Origin: an uncultured Acidobacteriia bacterium | Lineage (GTDB): Bacteria > Acidobacteriota > Terriglobia > Bryobacterales > Bryobacteraceae | DNA length: 64,000 nucleotides | Direction of reading: 5' to 3' | Assembly: GCA_903881085.1 (NCBI GenBank) | Contig: CAIRSA010000427.1 | Span: 1 to 64,000, forward strand | In this document: in pieces, positions 7,977 through 15,897 of the stretch | How the letters are laid out: the number at the start of each line of letters is the position of its first letter | Position numbering within the stretch: position 1 is the stretch's first letter | Notes under the pieces: generated by a model | What the model was told of the DNA's origin: nothing | What the model saw: the letters and a program-made list of their open reading frames with translations, nothing else | Database searches by the model: none | Made by a program: the position numbers and the translations under genes

Positions 7977-9065
7977 TTATCCCGCGACGCGTTCGAAAAA
8001 CTTCCAGGACTCTTCGGCGCAGCGCTCCCAGCGATAGCGTTGCGCCAGACGTTTGCCGTTCGTTCCCAGTTCGCGGCGCAGGTCTGCGGAGTCCAGCAGA
8101 CGCTCCAGGCCGGCGCGAATCTCGGCGGCGCTTTTCGGATCTACATGCAGTGCGCCATCGCCGCTGATCTCAGGCAGGCACGATGTGCTGGAAGTCAGCA
8201 CGGGGACTCCGCAGGCCATCGCCTGCGCAACTGGAAAGCCGAAGCCCTCGTACAACGACGGATAGGCGAAGACCGTTGCATGGTAGGTAAGCGAGGGCAG
8301 ATCCTGCTCGGGCACGTAGCCGAGGCATCGCGCTTGATTGGTTACGCGGTCGACTGTGCCGGGCGAGGCCCAGCCCACTGGCCCGATAATGACAAGCTCG
8401 AACTCTTTGCGGTATCGCATCTGGCTCCAGGCTTCCAGGAGGCGGTCAAGGTTCTTTCTTGGTTCGAGGGTTCCTACGAACAGGACGTAGGGCTTCGTCA
8501 GTTTGTATTTTGCGCGTACGTCGTGGGGCGGCGTTTCGAAGAATTCCGGGGCGACACCGGAGTGAATCGTGGTGACCTTCTCCGGCTTCAAGCCGAGCGT
8601 TTCAATTGCGTCGCGGCGTGTGTTCTCGCTTACGGCGATCAGGCCGTCGGCGCGTTTCAGCGTGCGTTCGGCGAAGCTCATGTCGGCGCGCACATTGGCT
8701 TCGGTGTGGAATTCGGGCATGACCCAGCACGTCATGTCGTGCAGCGTGGCCGTGAGCGCAACTCCGCTAACCGGGGTGCGTATTTGGTTGGTGGCGTGAA
8801 ATACATCCGCGCGGCGCGCCAACCAGTTGAGCGGCAGGCCGCTAACGAGGTTTGAAAAATAGAGAAACCCCAGCCGCGCGGCGGTGCCGGCCGTGGAGAT
8901 TGTGGAAGCCTCGTGCGTCAACGCGCCGAGTTCGCCGATGAGTGGGAACGCATCCGCCCGATTGTACCCCGCGTTTGCCTGCAACGCGCGAATCCAAAAG
9001 TACAAGTAATTCTTGACTCCGGCGCTGCGCAACAGCAGGGGGGTGGCATCAATCGAGACGCGCAT
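7977..9065 (-). CDS. Glycosyltransferase family 4-type (GT-B)
   Basis: A 362-residue GT-B enzyme that moves a sugar from a nucleotide donor. The donor-binding C-terminal half is clear: YVLFVGTLEPRKNLDRLLEA (about residues 190-209), then YPSLYEGFGFPVAQAMACG with the E-x7-E-type pattern and VPVLTSSTSCLPEI. The N-terminal acceptor domain begins MRVSIDATPLLLRSAGVKNY. No signal peptide is present, so it acts in the cytoplasm, perhaps on exopolysaccharide or lipid-linked glycan. No polysaccharide cluster surrounds it, so the product is unknown. It is divergent from the DUF1549/DUF1553 gene with a 23-base gap. Confidence 0.9.
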   Translation of the reverse strand: MRVSIDATPLLLRSAGVKNYLYFWIRALQANAGYNRADAFPLIGELGALTHEASTISTAGTAARLGFLYFSNLVSGLPLNWLARRADVFHATNQIRTPVSGVALTATLHDMTCWVMPEFHTEANVRADMSFAERTLKRADGLIAVSENTRRDAIETLGLKPEKVTTIHSGVAPEFFETPPHDVRAKYKLTKPYVLFVGTLEPRKNLDRLLEAWSQMRYRKEFELVIIGPVGWASPGTVDRVTNQARCLGYVPEQDLPSLTYHATVFAYPSLYEGFGFPVAQAMACGVPVLTSSTSCLPEISGDGALHVDPKSAAEIRAGLERLLDSADLRRELGTNGKRLAQRYRWERCAEESWKFFERVAG

Positions 9066-9069
9066 GGAA

Positions 9070-9075
9070 TATAAT
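9070..9075 (+). promoter_or_regulatory. -10 element TATAAT for the 9089 operon
   Basis: A perfect TATAAT stands 13 bases before the ATG at 9089, so the 5' leader would be only a few bases. No good -35 hexamer is seen at the right distance inside the divergent glycosyltransferase gene. The call rests on the exact -10 match and the 23-base divergent gap. Confidence 0.4.
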
Positions 9076-9088
9076 CATTGTCACGTAT

Positions 9089-11662
9089 ATGTTAACCCGA
9101 GTCCGGCTGGCATGGCTCCTCGCACTGACCGCAACAGCCTGTTGCGCTGCGGATACCGCTGTCTCATTTTCAAAGGACATCAAACCTATTTTAGAGACTC
9201 GCTGCCTGAAGTGCCACGGCCCGGCGATGCAATTGGCAAAGTTGGACCTGCGTTCACGCGAGGCGGCGTTGAAGGGCGGCGAGAAGGGCCCGAGCATCGT
9301 TCCTGGAAAGCCGGAGCAAAGCATCCTTTATAAGCGCTGCGCAGGGACTGAAAAACCTGCTATGCCGATGGATGGCAAGCTCACGGCAAAAGAGATCGAT
9401 TTGCTGAAGCGGTGGATTGAGCAGGACGCCAAGTGGGATGACAAATTGGACGCCGCGCCGGTGGATGTCGCCGCGCTTGAAGACATGAAGATCCCCGAAG
9501 CCGCGCGGCAGTATTGGGCGTATCAGAAGCCAGTGCGGGCGAAGGTTCCAGCAGGCGCCGAACATCCGATCGATGCCTTTCTACGCAAGGCGATTGCTGA
9601 CCGCGGATTGAAGGCCGCGCCGCGTGCATCGAAGACGACGCTATTGCGCCGAGCATACATGGACCTGACCGGGTTGCCTCCGACGGCGGAAGAGGCGCGT
9701 GCTTATTTGAACGACAAGTCGCCGCGGGCGTGGGAGAATTTGATCGAGAAGTTGTTGGCGTCGCCGCACTATGGAGAGCGTTGGGGGCGGCACTGGTTGG
9801 ATGTCGCGCGCTATGCGGACTCCAACGGATATGAGCACGATTTCGATCGGCCTAATGCGTGGCGCTATCGCGACTACGTGATTCAATCGTTCAACCGCGA
9901 CACGCCGTACAATATTTTTCTTGCCGAACAACTCGCCGGCGATGAACTGGATTGGGTTACCGAAGACACGCTGATCGCTACCGGATTTCTGCGCAACTAT
10001 GCGAAGGTTGGGTTCCGCGAAAAGGATAATCCGCAGTTTCGCTACGAGTATCTGGACGATATGATCGCCACGCTTGGCCGCGGCGTAATGGCAACGACGG
10101 TGCAATGCGCGCGCTGCCACAATCACAAGTTCGACCCGATTCCGCAGAAGGATTACTACAAGTTTCAAGCGGCGTTGTTTGGGTACGTAGAAGTGGATCA
10201 TCCGCTGGTGCCGCGCCAGCAGGCCGAGCAATATCGCAGGCAGGTTGAGGCGGTGGAAGCGAGGTTGATTCCGCTACGCGATCAGATTCGCGAACTGGAG
10301 CGGCCTTATCGCGACGTGCTGCTGAAGCAGAAGTACAAGCGCTTTCCGCAAAACATTCAGGATGCGATCAACACACCGGAAGCGCAGCGCACGCCGGGCC
10401 AGGTGTTGCTGGCGAATCAGATTATCCGCACTGTGAACGTTTCGCCGGCGGAGATCGGGCGCATCATGAAGCCGGAAGAGCTGACGATGCGCACCAGGCT
10501 GAGCGCGGACATGGCGGCGATTGAGAAGACGCGGCCGAAGCCAGTGCCTGTCGCGATGGGCATTACCGATGGCGATTATCGCTACACGCCCGATGGCGCG
10601 GGCGATGAACCGGCTCCGGGCAAAGGCATTAAGAGCCAAGTTACGGGTGGCAGCTTCCTTCACACTGGCGCGGAGGCCTACAAAGTGCCGCCATCGTACT
10701 TCCTGCATCATGGCGATGTGAACAGTCCTGGTTCAGAGATGAAGCCGGGGTTCCTGACCGTGGCCACCTCTGGAAATCCGGCGATAGAGGTTCCTCCGCC
10801 CTCTGGGCATACGTCCGGCCGCCGCCGGGCATTGGCGGAGTGGCTCGGCTCCACGGAGAATCCGTTGACGGCGCGTGTGATCGTCAATCGGATATGGGCG
10901 CATCACTTTGGGCAGGGGATTGTTTCCACGCTCGACAACTTCGGCAAGATGGGCGAACTGCCGACGCATCCGGAACTGCTGGACTGGCTGGCGGTAGAGT
11001 TCATGCATCGCGGCTGGAGCTTTAAGCAGATGCACCGGTTGCTGATGACGAGCGAGGCCTACCAGATGTCGTCGCAGTTTGTCGATGAGGTGAATATTGG
11101 CAAGGACGCTGCGAATCAATACCTGTGGCGATTCCGTCAGCAGCGGTTGGAAGCGGAGATTGTGCGCGACAACGTGCTGGCGGTGAGCGGATCGCTGAAC
11201 GCCAAGATCGGCGGGCCCGCGGTGTTCCCGACGATTCCGCAAGAAGTGCTGGCGAGCATGCTGAAGGGCATCTGGAAGATTCAGAAGGAAGGTCCCGAGA
11301 CGTGGCGCAGAAGCGTTTACGTGTATCGGAAGCGCGGGTTGCCGTTTCCGTTTTTCGAAGTGTTCGATCTGCCTGATCAGAACCTGACGTGCGGCCGGCG
11401 CAATGTGTCGACGGTTCCCACGCAGGCGCTGACGCTGCTGAACAATGAATTCATCAACGAGCATGCCAAGCGGTTTGCGACGCGTGTTCGCGGGCTTTCG
11501 AGCGATAAGCAGGAACAGATTACGCTTGCTTATGAACTGGCCTTGACGCGTGCGCCATCGGACGAAGAGCGAGGCCTGGGCCTGAAATTCCTGGAGACAA
11601 ATTCGCTGGAAGACTTTGCCAACGTGTTGTTCAATCTGAGCGAGTTTGTGTACATACGATGA
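9089..11662 (+). CDS. Planctomycete-type cytochrome c / DUF1549 / DUF1553 protein
   Basis: An 857-residue exported protein with a signal peptide (MLTRVRLAWLLALTATACCA). The PSCyt1 heme domain follows with one CxxCH (RCLKCHG, about residues 37-43). Next come the DUF1549 region, including ERWGRHWLDVARYADSNGYE and a second CxxCH-like CARCHNHKFDPIPQKDYY, and the DUF1553 region with NPLTARVIVNRIWAHHFGQG and NVSTVPTQALTLLNNEF. The family is abundant in Planctomycetes and Acidobacteriota but its biochemistry is poorly defined; the heme domain suggests electron transfer in the periplasm. It overlaps the DUF1501 gene by four bases (ATGA), a conserved pairing, so the two products probably act together. 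Confidence 0.92.
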   Translation: MLTRVRLAWLLALTATACCAADTAVSFSKDIKPILETRCLKCHGPAMQLAKLDLRSREAALKGGEKGPSIVPGKPEQSILYKRCAGTEKPAMPMDGKLTAKEIDLLKRWIEQDAKWDDKLDAAPVDVAALEDMKIPEAARQYWAYQKPVRAKVPAGAEHPIDAFLRKAIADRGLKAAPRASKTTLLRRAYMDLTGLPPTAEEARAYLNDKSPRAWENLIEKLLASPHYGERWGRHWLDVARYADSNGYEHDFDRPNAWRYRDYVIQSFNRDTPYNIFLAEQLAGDELDWVTEDTLIATGFLRNYAKVGFREKDNPQFRYEYLDDMIATLGRGVMATTVQCARCHNHKFDPIPQKDYYKFQAALFGYVEVDHPLVPRQQAEQYRRQVEAVEARLIPLRDQIRELERPYRDVLLKQKYKRFPQNIQDAINTPEAQRTPGQVLLANQIIRTVNVSPAEIGRIMKPEELTMRTRLSADMAAIEKTRPKPVPVAMGITDGDYRYTPDGAGDEPAPGKGIKSQVTGGSFLHTGAEAYKVPPSYFLHHGDVNSPGSEMKPGFLTVATSGNPAIEVPPPSGHTSGRRRALAEWLGSTENPLTARVIVNRIWAHHFGQGIVSTLDNFGKMGELPTHPELLDWLAVEFMHRGWSFKQMHRLLMTSEAYQMSSQFVDEVNIGKDAANQYLWRFRQQRLEAEIVRDNVLAVSGSLNAKIGGPAVFPTIPQEVLASMLKGIWKIQKEGPETWRRSVYVYRKRGLPFPFFEVFDLPDQNLTCGRRNVSTVPTQALTLLNNEFINEHAKRFATRVRGLSSDKQEQITLAYELALTRAPSDEERGLGLKFLETNSLEDFANVLFNLSEFVYIR

Positions 11663-13056
11663 AATACTTTCGGTCGAGACGCGATTTTCTTTTTGAAGCC
11701 GGCGGCGGCCTGGGCGGGCTTGCGCTTGGCTCTCTGCTGAATGCCGAGACTACCAGTGGTGGCAAGGCTCCGCACTTTGCTCCGCATGCGAAGGCTGTGA
11801 TCTCGCTGTTCATGTCGGGCGGCGTGAGCCAGATGGACACGTTCGATCCAAAGCCCGCGCTGCAGAAGTACGCCGGCCAACCGCTTTCGGGCAAGGGCGA
11901 CGTGGTGGTGCGGCAGGGACATCCGGGGCCGCTGATGCCGACTCCGTTTGAGTTTAAGCGGCATGGACAATCGGGCTTGGAGATATCCGAGCTCTTTCCC
12001 AACGTCGCCAAGTGCGCGGATGATCTGGCTGTGATCCGCTCGGTTGTTGGCAAATCGAATGACCACGTGATGGCCGGCTATGAGCTGGCAACGGGCATGG
12101 TTCGCATGGGCAGCCCCAGCGTTGGCGCGTGGGTGACCTATGGGCTAGGGTCTGAGAATCAGAATTTGCCGTCGTACGTAGTGATCTACGACGCGCGCGG
12201 AGGCCCATTTGGCGGGCCTTCGAACTGGACTGCCGGGTACATGCCGGCGGCTTATCAGGGCACGGTGTTCCGTTCTAGCGGCGATCCGATTGTCGATTTG
12301 AAACCGACTGGCGGGGTGACGTTGGAGCAGCAGCGGCAGCGGTTGGATCTGCTGGCGAAATTGAATGAGCTCGATATGGCGCGCAATCCGGCGAACTCTG
12401 AATTGGCGGCGCGAATCAATTCCTACGAGCTTGCGTACCGCATGCAGGGGGCAGCGCCTGAAGCCGTCGATATGAATCGCGAGTCGGAGGCCACGCGCAA
12501 AATGTACGGGCTGGATGCCGAGATCACTGCGCCGTTCGGCAGGCAGTGTTTGATTGCGCGGCGGCTGGTGGAGCGCGGCGTTCGCTTCATTCAGCTGTAT
12601 CATGGAGGGCTGGGAAATCAGAACACGGACACATGGGACGCGCATGAAGACGTGCGGAAGAATCATACGATGCACGCCGCGGAGACCGATCTGCCGATTG
12701 CCGGTTTGTTGCAGGATTTGAAATCGCGAGGGTTGCTGGATTCCACTTTGGTAGTATGGCAGAGCGAATTCGGGCGCATGCCGATTTCGCAGCGCGGATT
12801 GGGGCGCGATCACAATCCGGGCACGATGTCGATCTGGATGGCTGGGGCAAAGATTCGCGGCGGGCAGACGATTGGCGCCAGCGATGAGTTCGGATACAAA
12901 GCCGCCGAGCAGCCAGTGATGGTGCATGATTTGCACGCGACCATCTTGCATAAGCTTGGGCTTGATCATACGAAGTTGACTTATCTGTATCAAGGCCGCC
13001 GCATGCGGCTGACCGATGTCTATGGCGAAGTGATTCCGCAGATCGTCAAGGCTTGA
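11659..13056 (+). CDS. DUF1501 protein with a twin-arginine signal
   Basis: A 465-residue protein whose start SRRDFLFEAGGGLGGLALGSLL has the twin-arginine Tat signal layout, so it is probably exported folded. The DUF1501 body shows FMSGGVSQMDTFDPKPAL (about residues 50-67), a GSPSVGAWVTYGLGSENQNLP block, GRQCLIARRLVERGVRFIQL and late WQSEFGRMP and GRDHNPGTMSIW motifs. The fold is related to the alkaline-phosphatase/sulfatase superfamily. Its start overlaps the stop of the DUF1549/DUF1553 gene, which indicates translational coupling. A paralogous pair lies at 19860-23556. Confidence 0.92.
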   Translation: MKYFRSRRDFLFEAGGGLGGLALGSLLNAETTSGGKAPHFAPHAKAVISLFMSGGVSQMDTFDPKPALQKYAGQPLSGKGDVVVRQGHPGPLMPTPFEFKRHGQSGLEISELFPNVAKCADDLAVIRSVVGKSNDHVMAGYELATGMVRMGSPSVGAWVTYGLGSENQNLPSYVVIYDARGGPFGGPSNWTAGYMPAAYQGTVFRSSGDPIVDLKPTGGVTLEQQRQRLDLLAKLNELDMARNPANSELAARINSYELAYRMQGAAPEAVDMNRESEATRKMYGLDAEITAPFGRQCLIARRLVERGVRFIQLYHGGLGNQNTDTWDAHEDVRKNHTMHAAETDLPIAGLLQDLKSRGLLDSTLVVWQSEFGRMPISQRGLGRDHNPGTMSIWMAGAKIRGGQTIGASDEFGYKAAEQPVMVHDLHATILHKLGLDHTKLTYLYQGRRMRLTDVYGEVIPQIVKA

Positions 13057-13067
13057 AGGAGAAGAAT

Positions 13068-13490
13068 ATGAAAGCGATTTTCTTGACGATGATTTCCGCA
13101 CTCGCGCTTTGCGCGGCGGAGAACAATGATGCCGGTGCGAAGCAGATCACGGCGGCGATGGAGAGCCTGAAACAGGCCATGATCCACAAGGACGGTGCGG
13201 CGCTGGAGAAGTTGCTGCACAAGGATTTGATGTACACACACTCGGCCGGGCAGTTTGAGACGAAGGCCGATGTGGTCAAGTCAGTCAGTTCCGGCAAGGC
13301 CAACATTCAGAAGTTGGAAATTACTGCGCCTAGCATACACATCTATGGCAACACGGCGTTTTTCAAGAGCCGCGTTGATCTCTATCACAGCGACACGAAC
13401 ATCGTGCCGATGGACGTGCTGCATGTATGGCTCAAGGGGCCTGAAGGCTGGCAGTTGATTGCACGGCAGGGCACCCGGCTCGCGAAATAG
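13068..13490 (+). CDS. Secreted SnoaL/DUF4440-like protein
   Basis: A 140-residue NTF2-fold protein. The start at 13068 is fixed by AAGGAG seven bases upstream; an upstream in-frame codon at 13053 would overlap the DUF1501 stop. The N-terminus (MKAIFLTMISALALCAAE) is a signal peptide. The body has MESLKQAMIHKDGAALEKLL, HKDLMYTHSAGQFETKADVV and a C-terminal LHVWLKGPEGWQLIARQGT, which are typical of DUF4440/SnoaL-like proteins. These folds hold small ligands or act as enzymes, but the role here is unknown. It follows the DUF1501 gene by 11 bases and is likely in its operon. Confidence 0.85.
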   Translation: MKAIFLTMISALALCAAENNDAGAKQITAAMESLKQAMIHKDGAALEKLLHKDLMYTHSAGQFETKADVVKSVSSGKANIQKLEITAPSIHIYGNTAFFKSRVDLYHSDTNIVPMDVLHVWLKGPEGWQLIARQGTRLAK

Positions 13491-13583
13491 CCTGGCTCCT
13501 GCCCGATTGGCTAGGTGAGAACCGCCCGATCTACGGATGTGACAAGCGGCCGATGTGGCGCATCCTTAGATCAAGGAGTTTTC

Positions 13584-14489
13584 ATGACAGCCAATTCATT
13601 GGTCTCTCTCTCAAATGATTTAGCCTCGCTTGTCGAACAGACCGGCCCTTCGGTGGTCGCCGTCCATGCGCGTCCGCGCTTCCATTCGAGCGGTGTGCAT
13701 TGGTCTCACGGGGTAATCGTTACAGCGGAACATGCGCTGCAAAAGGACGAAGAGATCGCCATTACGACGCAGGCCGGCGAGAAGCTGGAAGCAATTCTTG
13801 TTGGCCGCGATGCGGGTACCGACCTGGCAGTTCTTCGCGTGAAGGATCTGTCGCTGCCCATTGCCACGCAGCGCGCGGACACTGACTACCGGACGGGCGA
13901 TCTTGCACTTGTGGTTGGCCGCAACAAAGACAGCGTCAACGCAAGCCTGGGCGTGGTGAGTAGTATTGGCGGGGCTTCGCAGACATGGCGTGGCGGCAAG
14001 CTTGATCGTGTGGTGCGGCTCGATGTGGCGCTGCATCCGGCTAGCGCGGGTGCGGCGGTTGTGGATGCGGCGGGGCAGGTGATTGGCATCGCGACTCCAG
14101 TGCTTTCGCGCGCTGCCGTGTTTGCCATTCCCAATGCTACCGTTGAACGCGTGGTTCAGGCGCTGCTGAGTCATGGCCGCTTGCGCCAAGGCTATCTCGG
14201 AGCGGGTCTACAACCAATTGCCCTGCCGCAGCATCTAATAACGAGTCTGGCGTTGGAGTCTGGTACTGGCCTCATGACGGTGAGCGTTGACGATGATGGT
14301 CCTGCGGCTAAAGCGGGCTTGATGATTGGCGATGTTTTGCTCGCGCTGAACGGGACCCCTGTGCAGCGGCCTGAGGGGTTGCGTCCATTGCTGGCGGAGT
14401 TCGTTGACAAGCCGCTGGCGGCAAAAGTTCTGCGCGGCGGGGAGCTCACTGCGCTGGAATTCATCGTTGGGGAAAGGCCTGGGAGGTGA
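13584..14489 (+). CDS. HtrA-like trypsin-PDZ protein with the catalytic serine lost (pseudoprotease)
   Basis: This 301-residue protein has the two-domain HtrA plan: a trypsin-like domain (about residues 10-190) and a PDZ domain (about 200-300, LGAGLQPIALPQ, then AAKAGLMIGDVLLALNG). The histidine (TAEHALQ, H50) and aspartate (GTDLAVLR, D80) of the triad remain. The motif that should be PGNSGGP reads P-A-S-A-G-A-A at residues 152-158, so the nucleophilic serine is Ala155. It should bind substrates or partners but not cut. No signal peptide or membrane anchor is visible, unlike DegP or DegS, so a cytoplasmic location is likely. AAGGAG precedes the ATG. It is directly followed by an intact paralog. 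Confidence 0.88.
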   Translation: MTANSLVSLSNDLASLVEQTGPSVVAVHARPRFHSSGVHWSHGVIVTAEHALQKDEEIAITTQAGEKLEAILVGRDAGTDLAVLRVKDLSLPIATQRADTDYRTGDLALVVGRNKDSVNASLGVVSSIGGASQTWRGGKLDRVVRLDVALHPASAGAAVVDAAGQVIGIATPVLSRAAVFAIPNATVERVVQALLSHGRLRQGYLGAGLQPIALPQHLITSLALESGTGLMTVSVDDDGPAAKAGLMIGDVLLALNGTPVQRPEGLRPLLAEFVDKPLAAKVLRGGELTALEFIVGERPGR

Positions 14490-14491
14490 AC

Positions 14492-15349
14492 ATGGGGATC
14501 GGGGAAACCGCGGAGATGCTGCGCCGTTCGACCGTTCACATCAAGGGTATGAACCGGGGCCGGCCGAGCGCCGGTTCCGGCGTGATCTGGAATGGCGACG
14601 GAACGATCATCACGAATGCGCACGTGCTGGGTAACGGCGGTCACATAGTGGAGCTGTGGGATGGCCGCACGTTTCCTGCGGAGGTGAAAGAGCGCGACGA
14701 TGCGCGCGATCTTGCGCGCATCAAAGTGAACACGGCGGGCCTGCCCGCATTGACTGCACGAAGCGAGGCGGCGCGGGCAGGTGAGGTTGTCATCGCAGTG
14801 GGCAATCCGCTGGGCTTTACGGGGGCGCTTACTACGGGCGTGGTGCATGCGAATGGTGCGGTGGCGGGAATGGGCCGCAGGCGATGGGTACAGGCGGCGA
14901 TCCGCTTGGCTCCGGGCAACTCCGGCGGGCCGCTCGCCGACGCTTCAGGGCACGTGCTGGGCATCAACACCATGATCATGCAGGGGATCATGTCGGGCGG
15001 CATCGCGCTGGCGGTGCCATCGGCTACGGTCGAGGCGTTCTTGCGCAGCGGCGCCGGGCCCCGGCTTGGTGTCACCGTACAGAGCGTACGTCCGGATCGC
15101 GGCAAAGGGCTCGGGTTGCTGGTGCTGAGCGTGGAGGCTGGTAGTGCGGCCGAGCATGCGTCTTTATTGATCGGCGATGTGCTTATGGGCGCGAATGGCA
15201 CGCCGTTTCAATCTTCGGCCGATCTTTCGGAAGCGGTGGCGCTGGCTCAAGCGGGAGTCCTGCATCTTCGATTCCTGCGTGGCGGCAATCCGCGTGAACG
15301 GGAAGTGTCGGTCAATCTTGAAGCGGGAGTACGGAGGCGGGCGGCTTGA
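14492..15349 (+). CDS. HtrA-like serine protease with PDZ domain, intact triad
   Basis: A 285-residue S1C-type protease. The triad is complete: H44 in TNAHVLG, D73 in DARDLARIKV and S144 in APGNSGGPLAD. A PDZ domain follows (about residues 188-280, ASLLIGDVLMGANGTPF). Like its neighbour, it lacks a signal peptide or anchor. The start at 14492 has GGAGG five bases upstream; a GTG at 14486 overlaps the preceding stop. It starts two bases after the pseudoprotease gene and overlaps the LuxR-type gene, so the three are one operon. Possible roles are regulated cutting of a cytoplasmic target or of the regulator itself; both are inference. Confidence 0.9.
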   Translation: MGIGETAEMLRRSTVHIKGMNRGRPSAGSGVIWNGDGTIITNAHVLGNGGHIVELWDGRTFPAEVKERDDARDLARIKVNTAGLPALTARSEAARAGEVVIAVGNPLGFTGALTTGVVHANGAVAGMGRRRWVQAAIRLAPGNSGGPLADASGHVLGINTMIMQGIMSGGIALAVPSATVEAFLRSGAGPRLGVTVQSVRPDRGKGLGLLVLSVEAGSAAEHASLLIGDVLMGANGTPFQSSADLSEAVALAQAGVLHLRFLRGGNPREREVSVNLEAGVRRRAA

Positions 15350-15897
15350 TTCGAGTCTGCATCGATACCGCGGCAACGGTCACGCGAGCCGGGTTTGCCG
15401 CAGTGCTTGGCGGCAGCGCGGGGATCGTCATTGTAGATTCCCCGCGGCTTGCCGATGTTGTGCTGAGCGATCATCATCCGGACGCGCCTTTGGAGTTGGG
15501 TGCTGCGCCAGTCGTTGTCCTTTCGGACGAGCCGCTCACGGGGCGCTTGATTCAATGGGGTGTGCGCGCCGTGCTGCCTGACCATGCGCAGCCGGAACAG
15601 ATTATTGCGGCGTTGTATGCGGCGGTGGCGGGGTTGGTTTCGGCGCCCGTTGAGGCGAGCGCGAGCATTGTTCACGGCGGTGAATCGGAAGCCTCTGTTG
15701 AGGCCTTGACGCCGCGCGAACTGGAAGCCTTTGAGATGCTGGCTGAAGGACTGAGCAACAAGCAGATCGCCGCGAAGCTCAATGTTTCCGAGCACACGGC
15801 GAAGTTTCATGTGAATCAGATTTTGGGCAAACTGAACGCCGGCACGCGCACGGAGGCGGTTATGCGCGGGTTGCGCCTCGGAATATTGAAAGTTTGA
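15346..15897 (+). CDS. LuxR/NarL-type regulator with degenerate receiver domain
   Basis: A 183-residue DNA-binding protein. The C-terminal LuxR helix-turn-helix is clear (about residues 120-175): LTPRELEAFEMLAEGLSNKQ, then IAAKLNVSEHTAKFHVNQIL. The N-terminal part resembles a receiver but is short (about 100 residues). The acidic pair expected after the first strand is replaced (IRVCIDTAA), and the late conserved lysine is missing (AVLPDHA), although an Asp sits at the usual phosphosite position (VVLSDHHP). Phosphorylation is therefore unlikely. It starts with TTG at 15346, overlapping the TGA of the protease gene. Its last 38 bases overlap the convergent membrane-protein gene. The genetic link suggests control by the two HtrA-like proteins. 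Confidence 0.85.
   Translation: MIRVCIDTAATVTRAGFAAVLGGSAGIVIVDSPRLADVVLSDHHPDAPLELGAAPVVVLSDEPLTGRLIQWGVRAVLPDHAQPEQIIAALYAAVAGLVSAPVEASASIVHGGESEASVEALTPRELEAFEMLAEGLSNKQIAAKLNVSEHTAKFHVNQILGKLNAGTRTEAVMRGLRLGILKV

Noticed and set aside
12145-13101. 318-codon open frame opposite the DUF1501 gene
   Set aside because: It is a shadow of a clearly coding gene with known motifs on the other strand.
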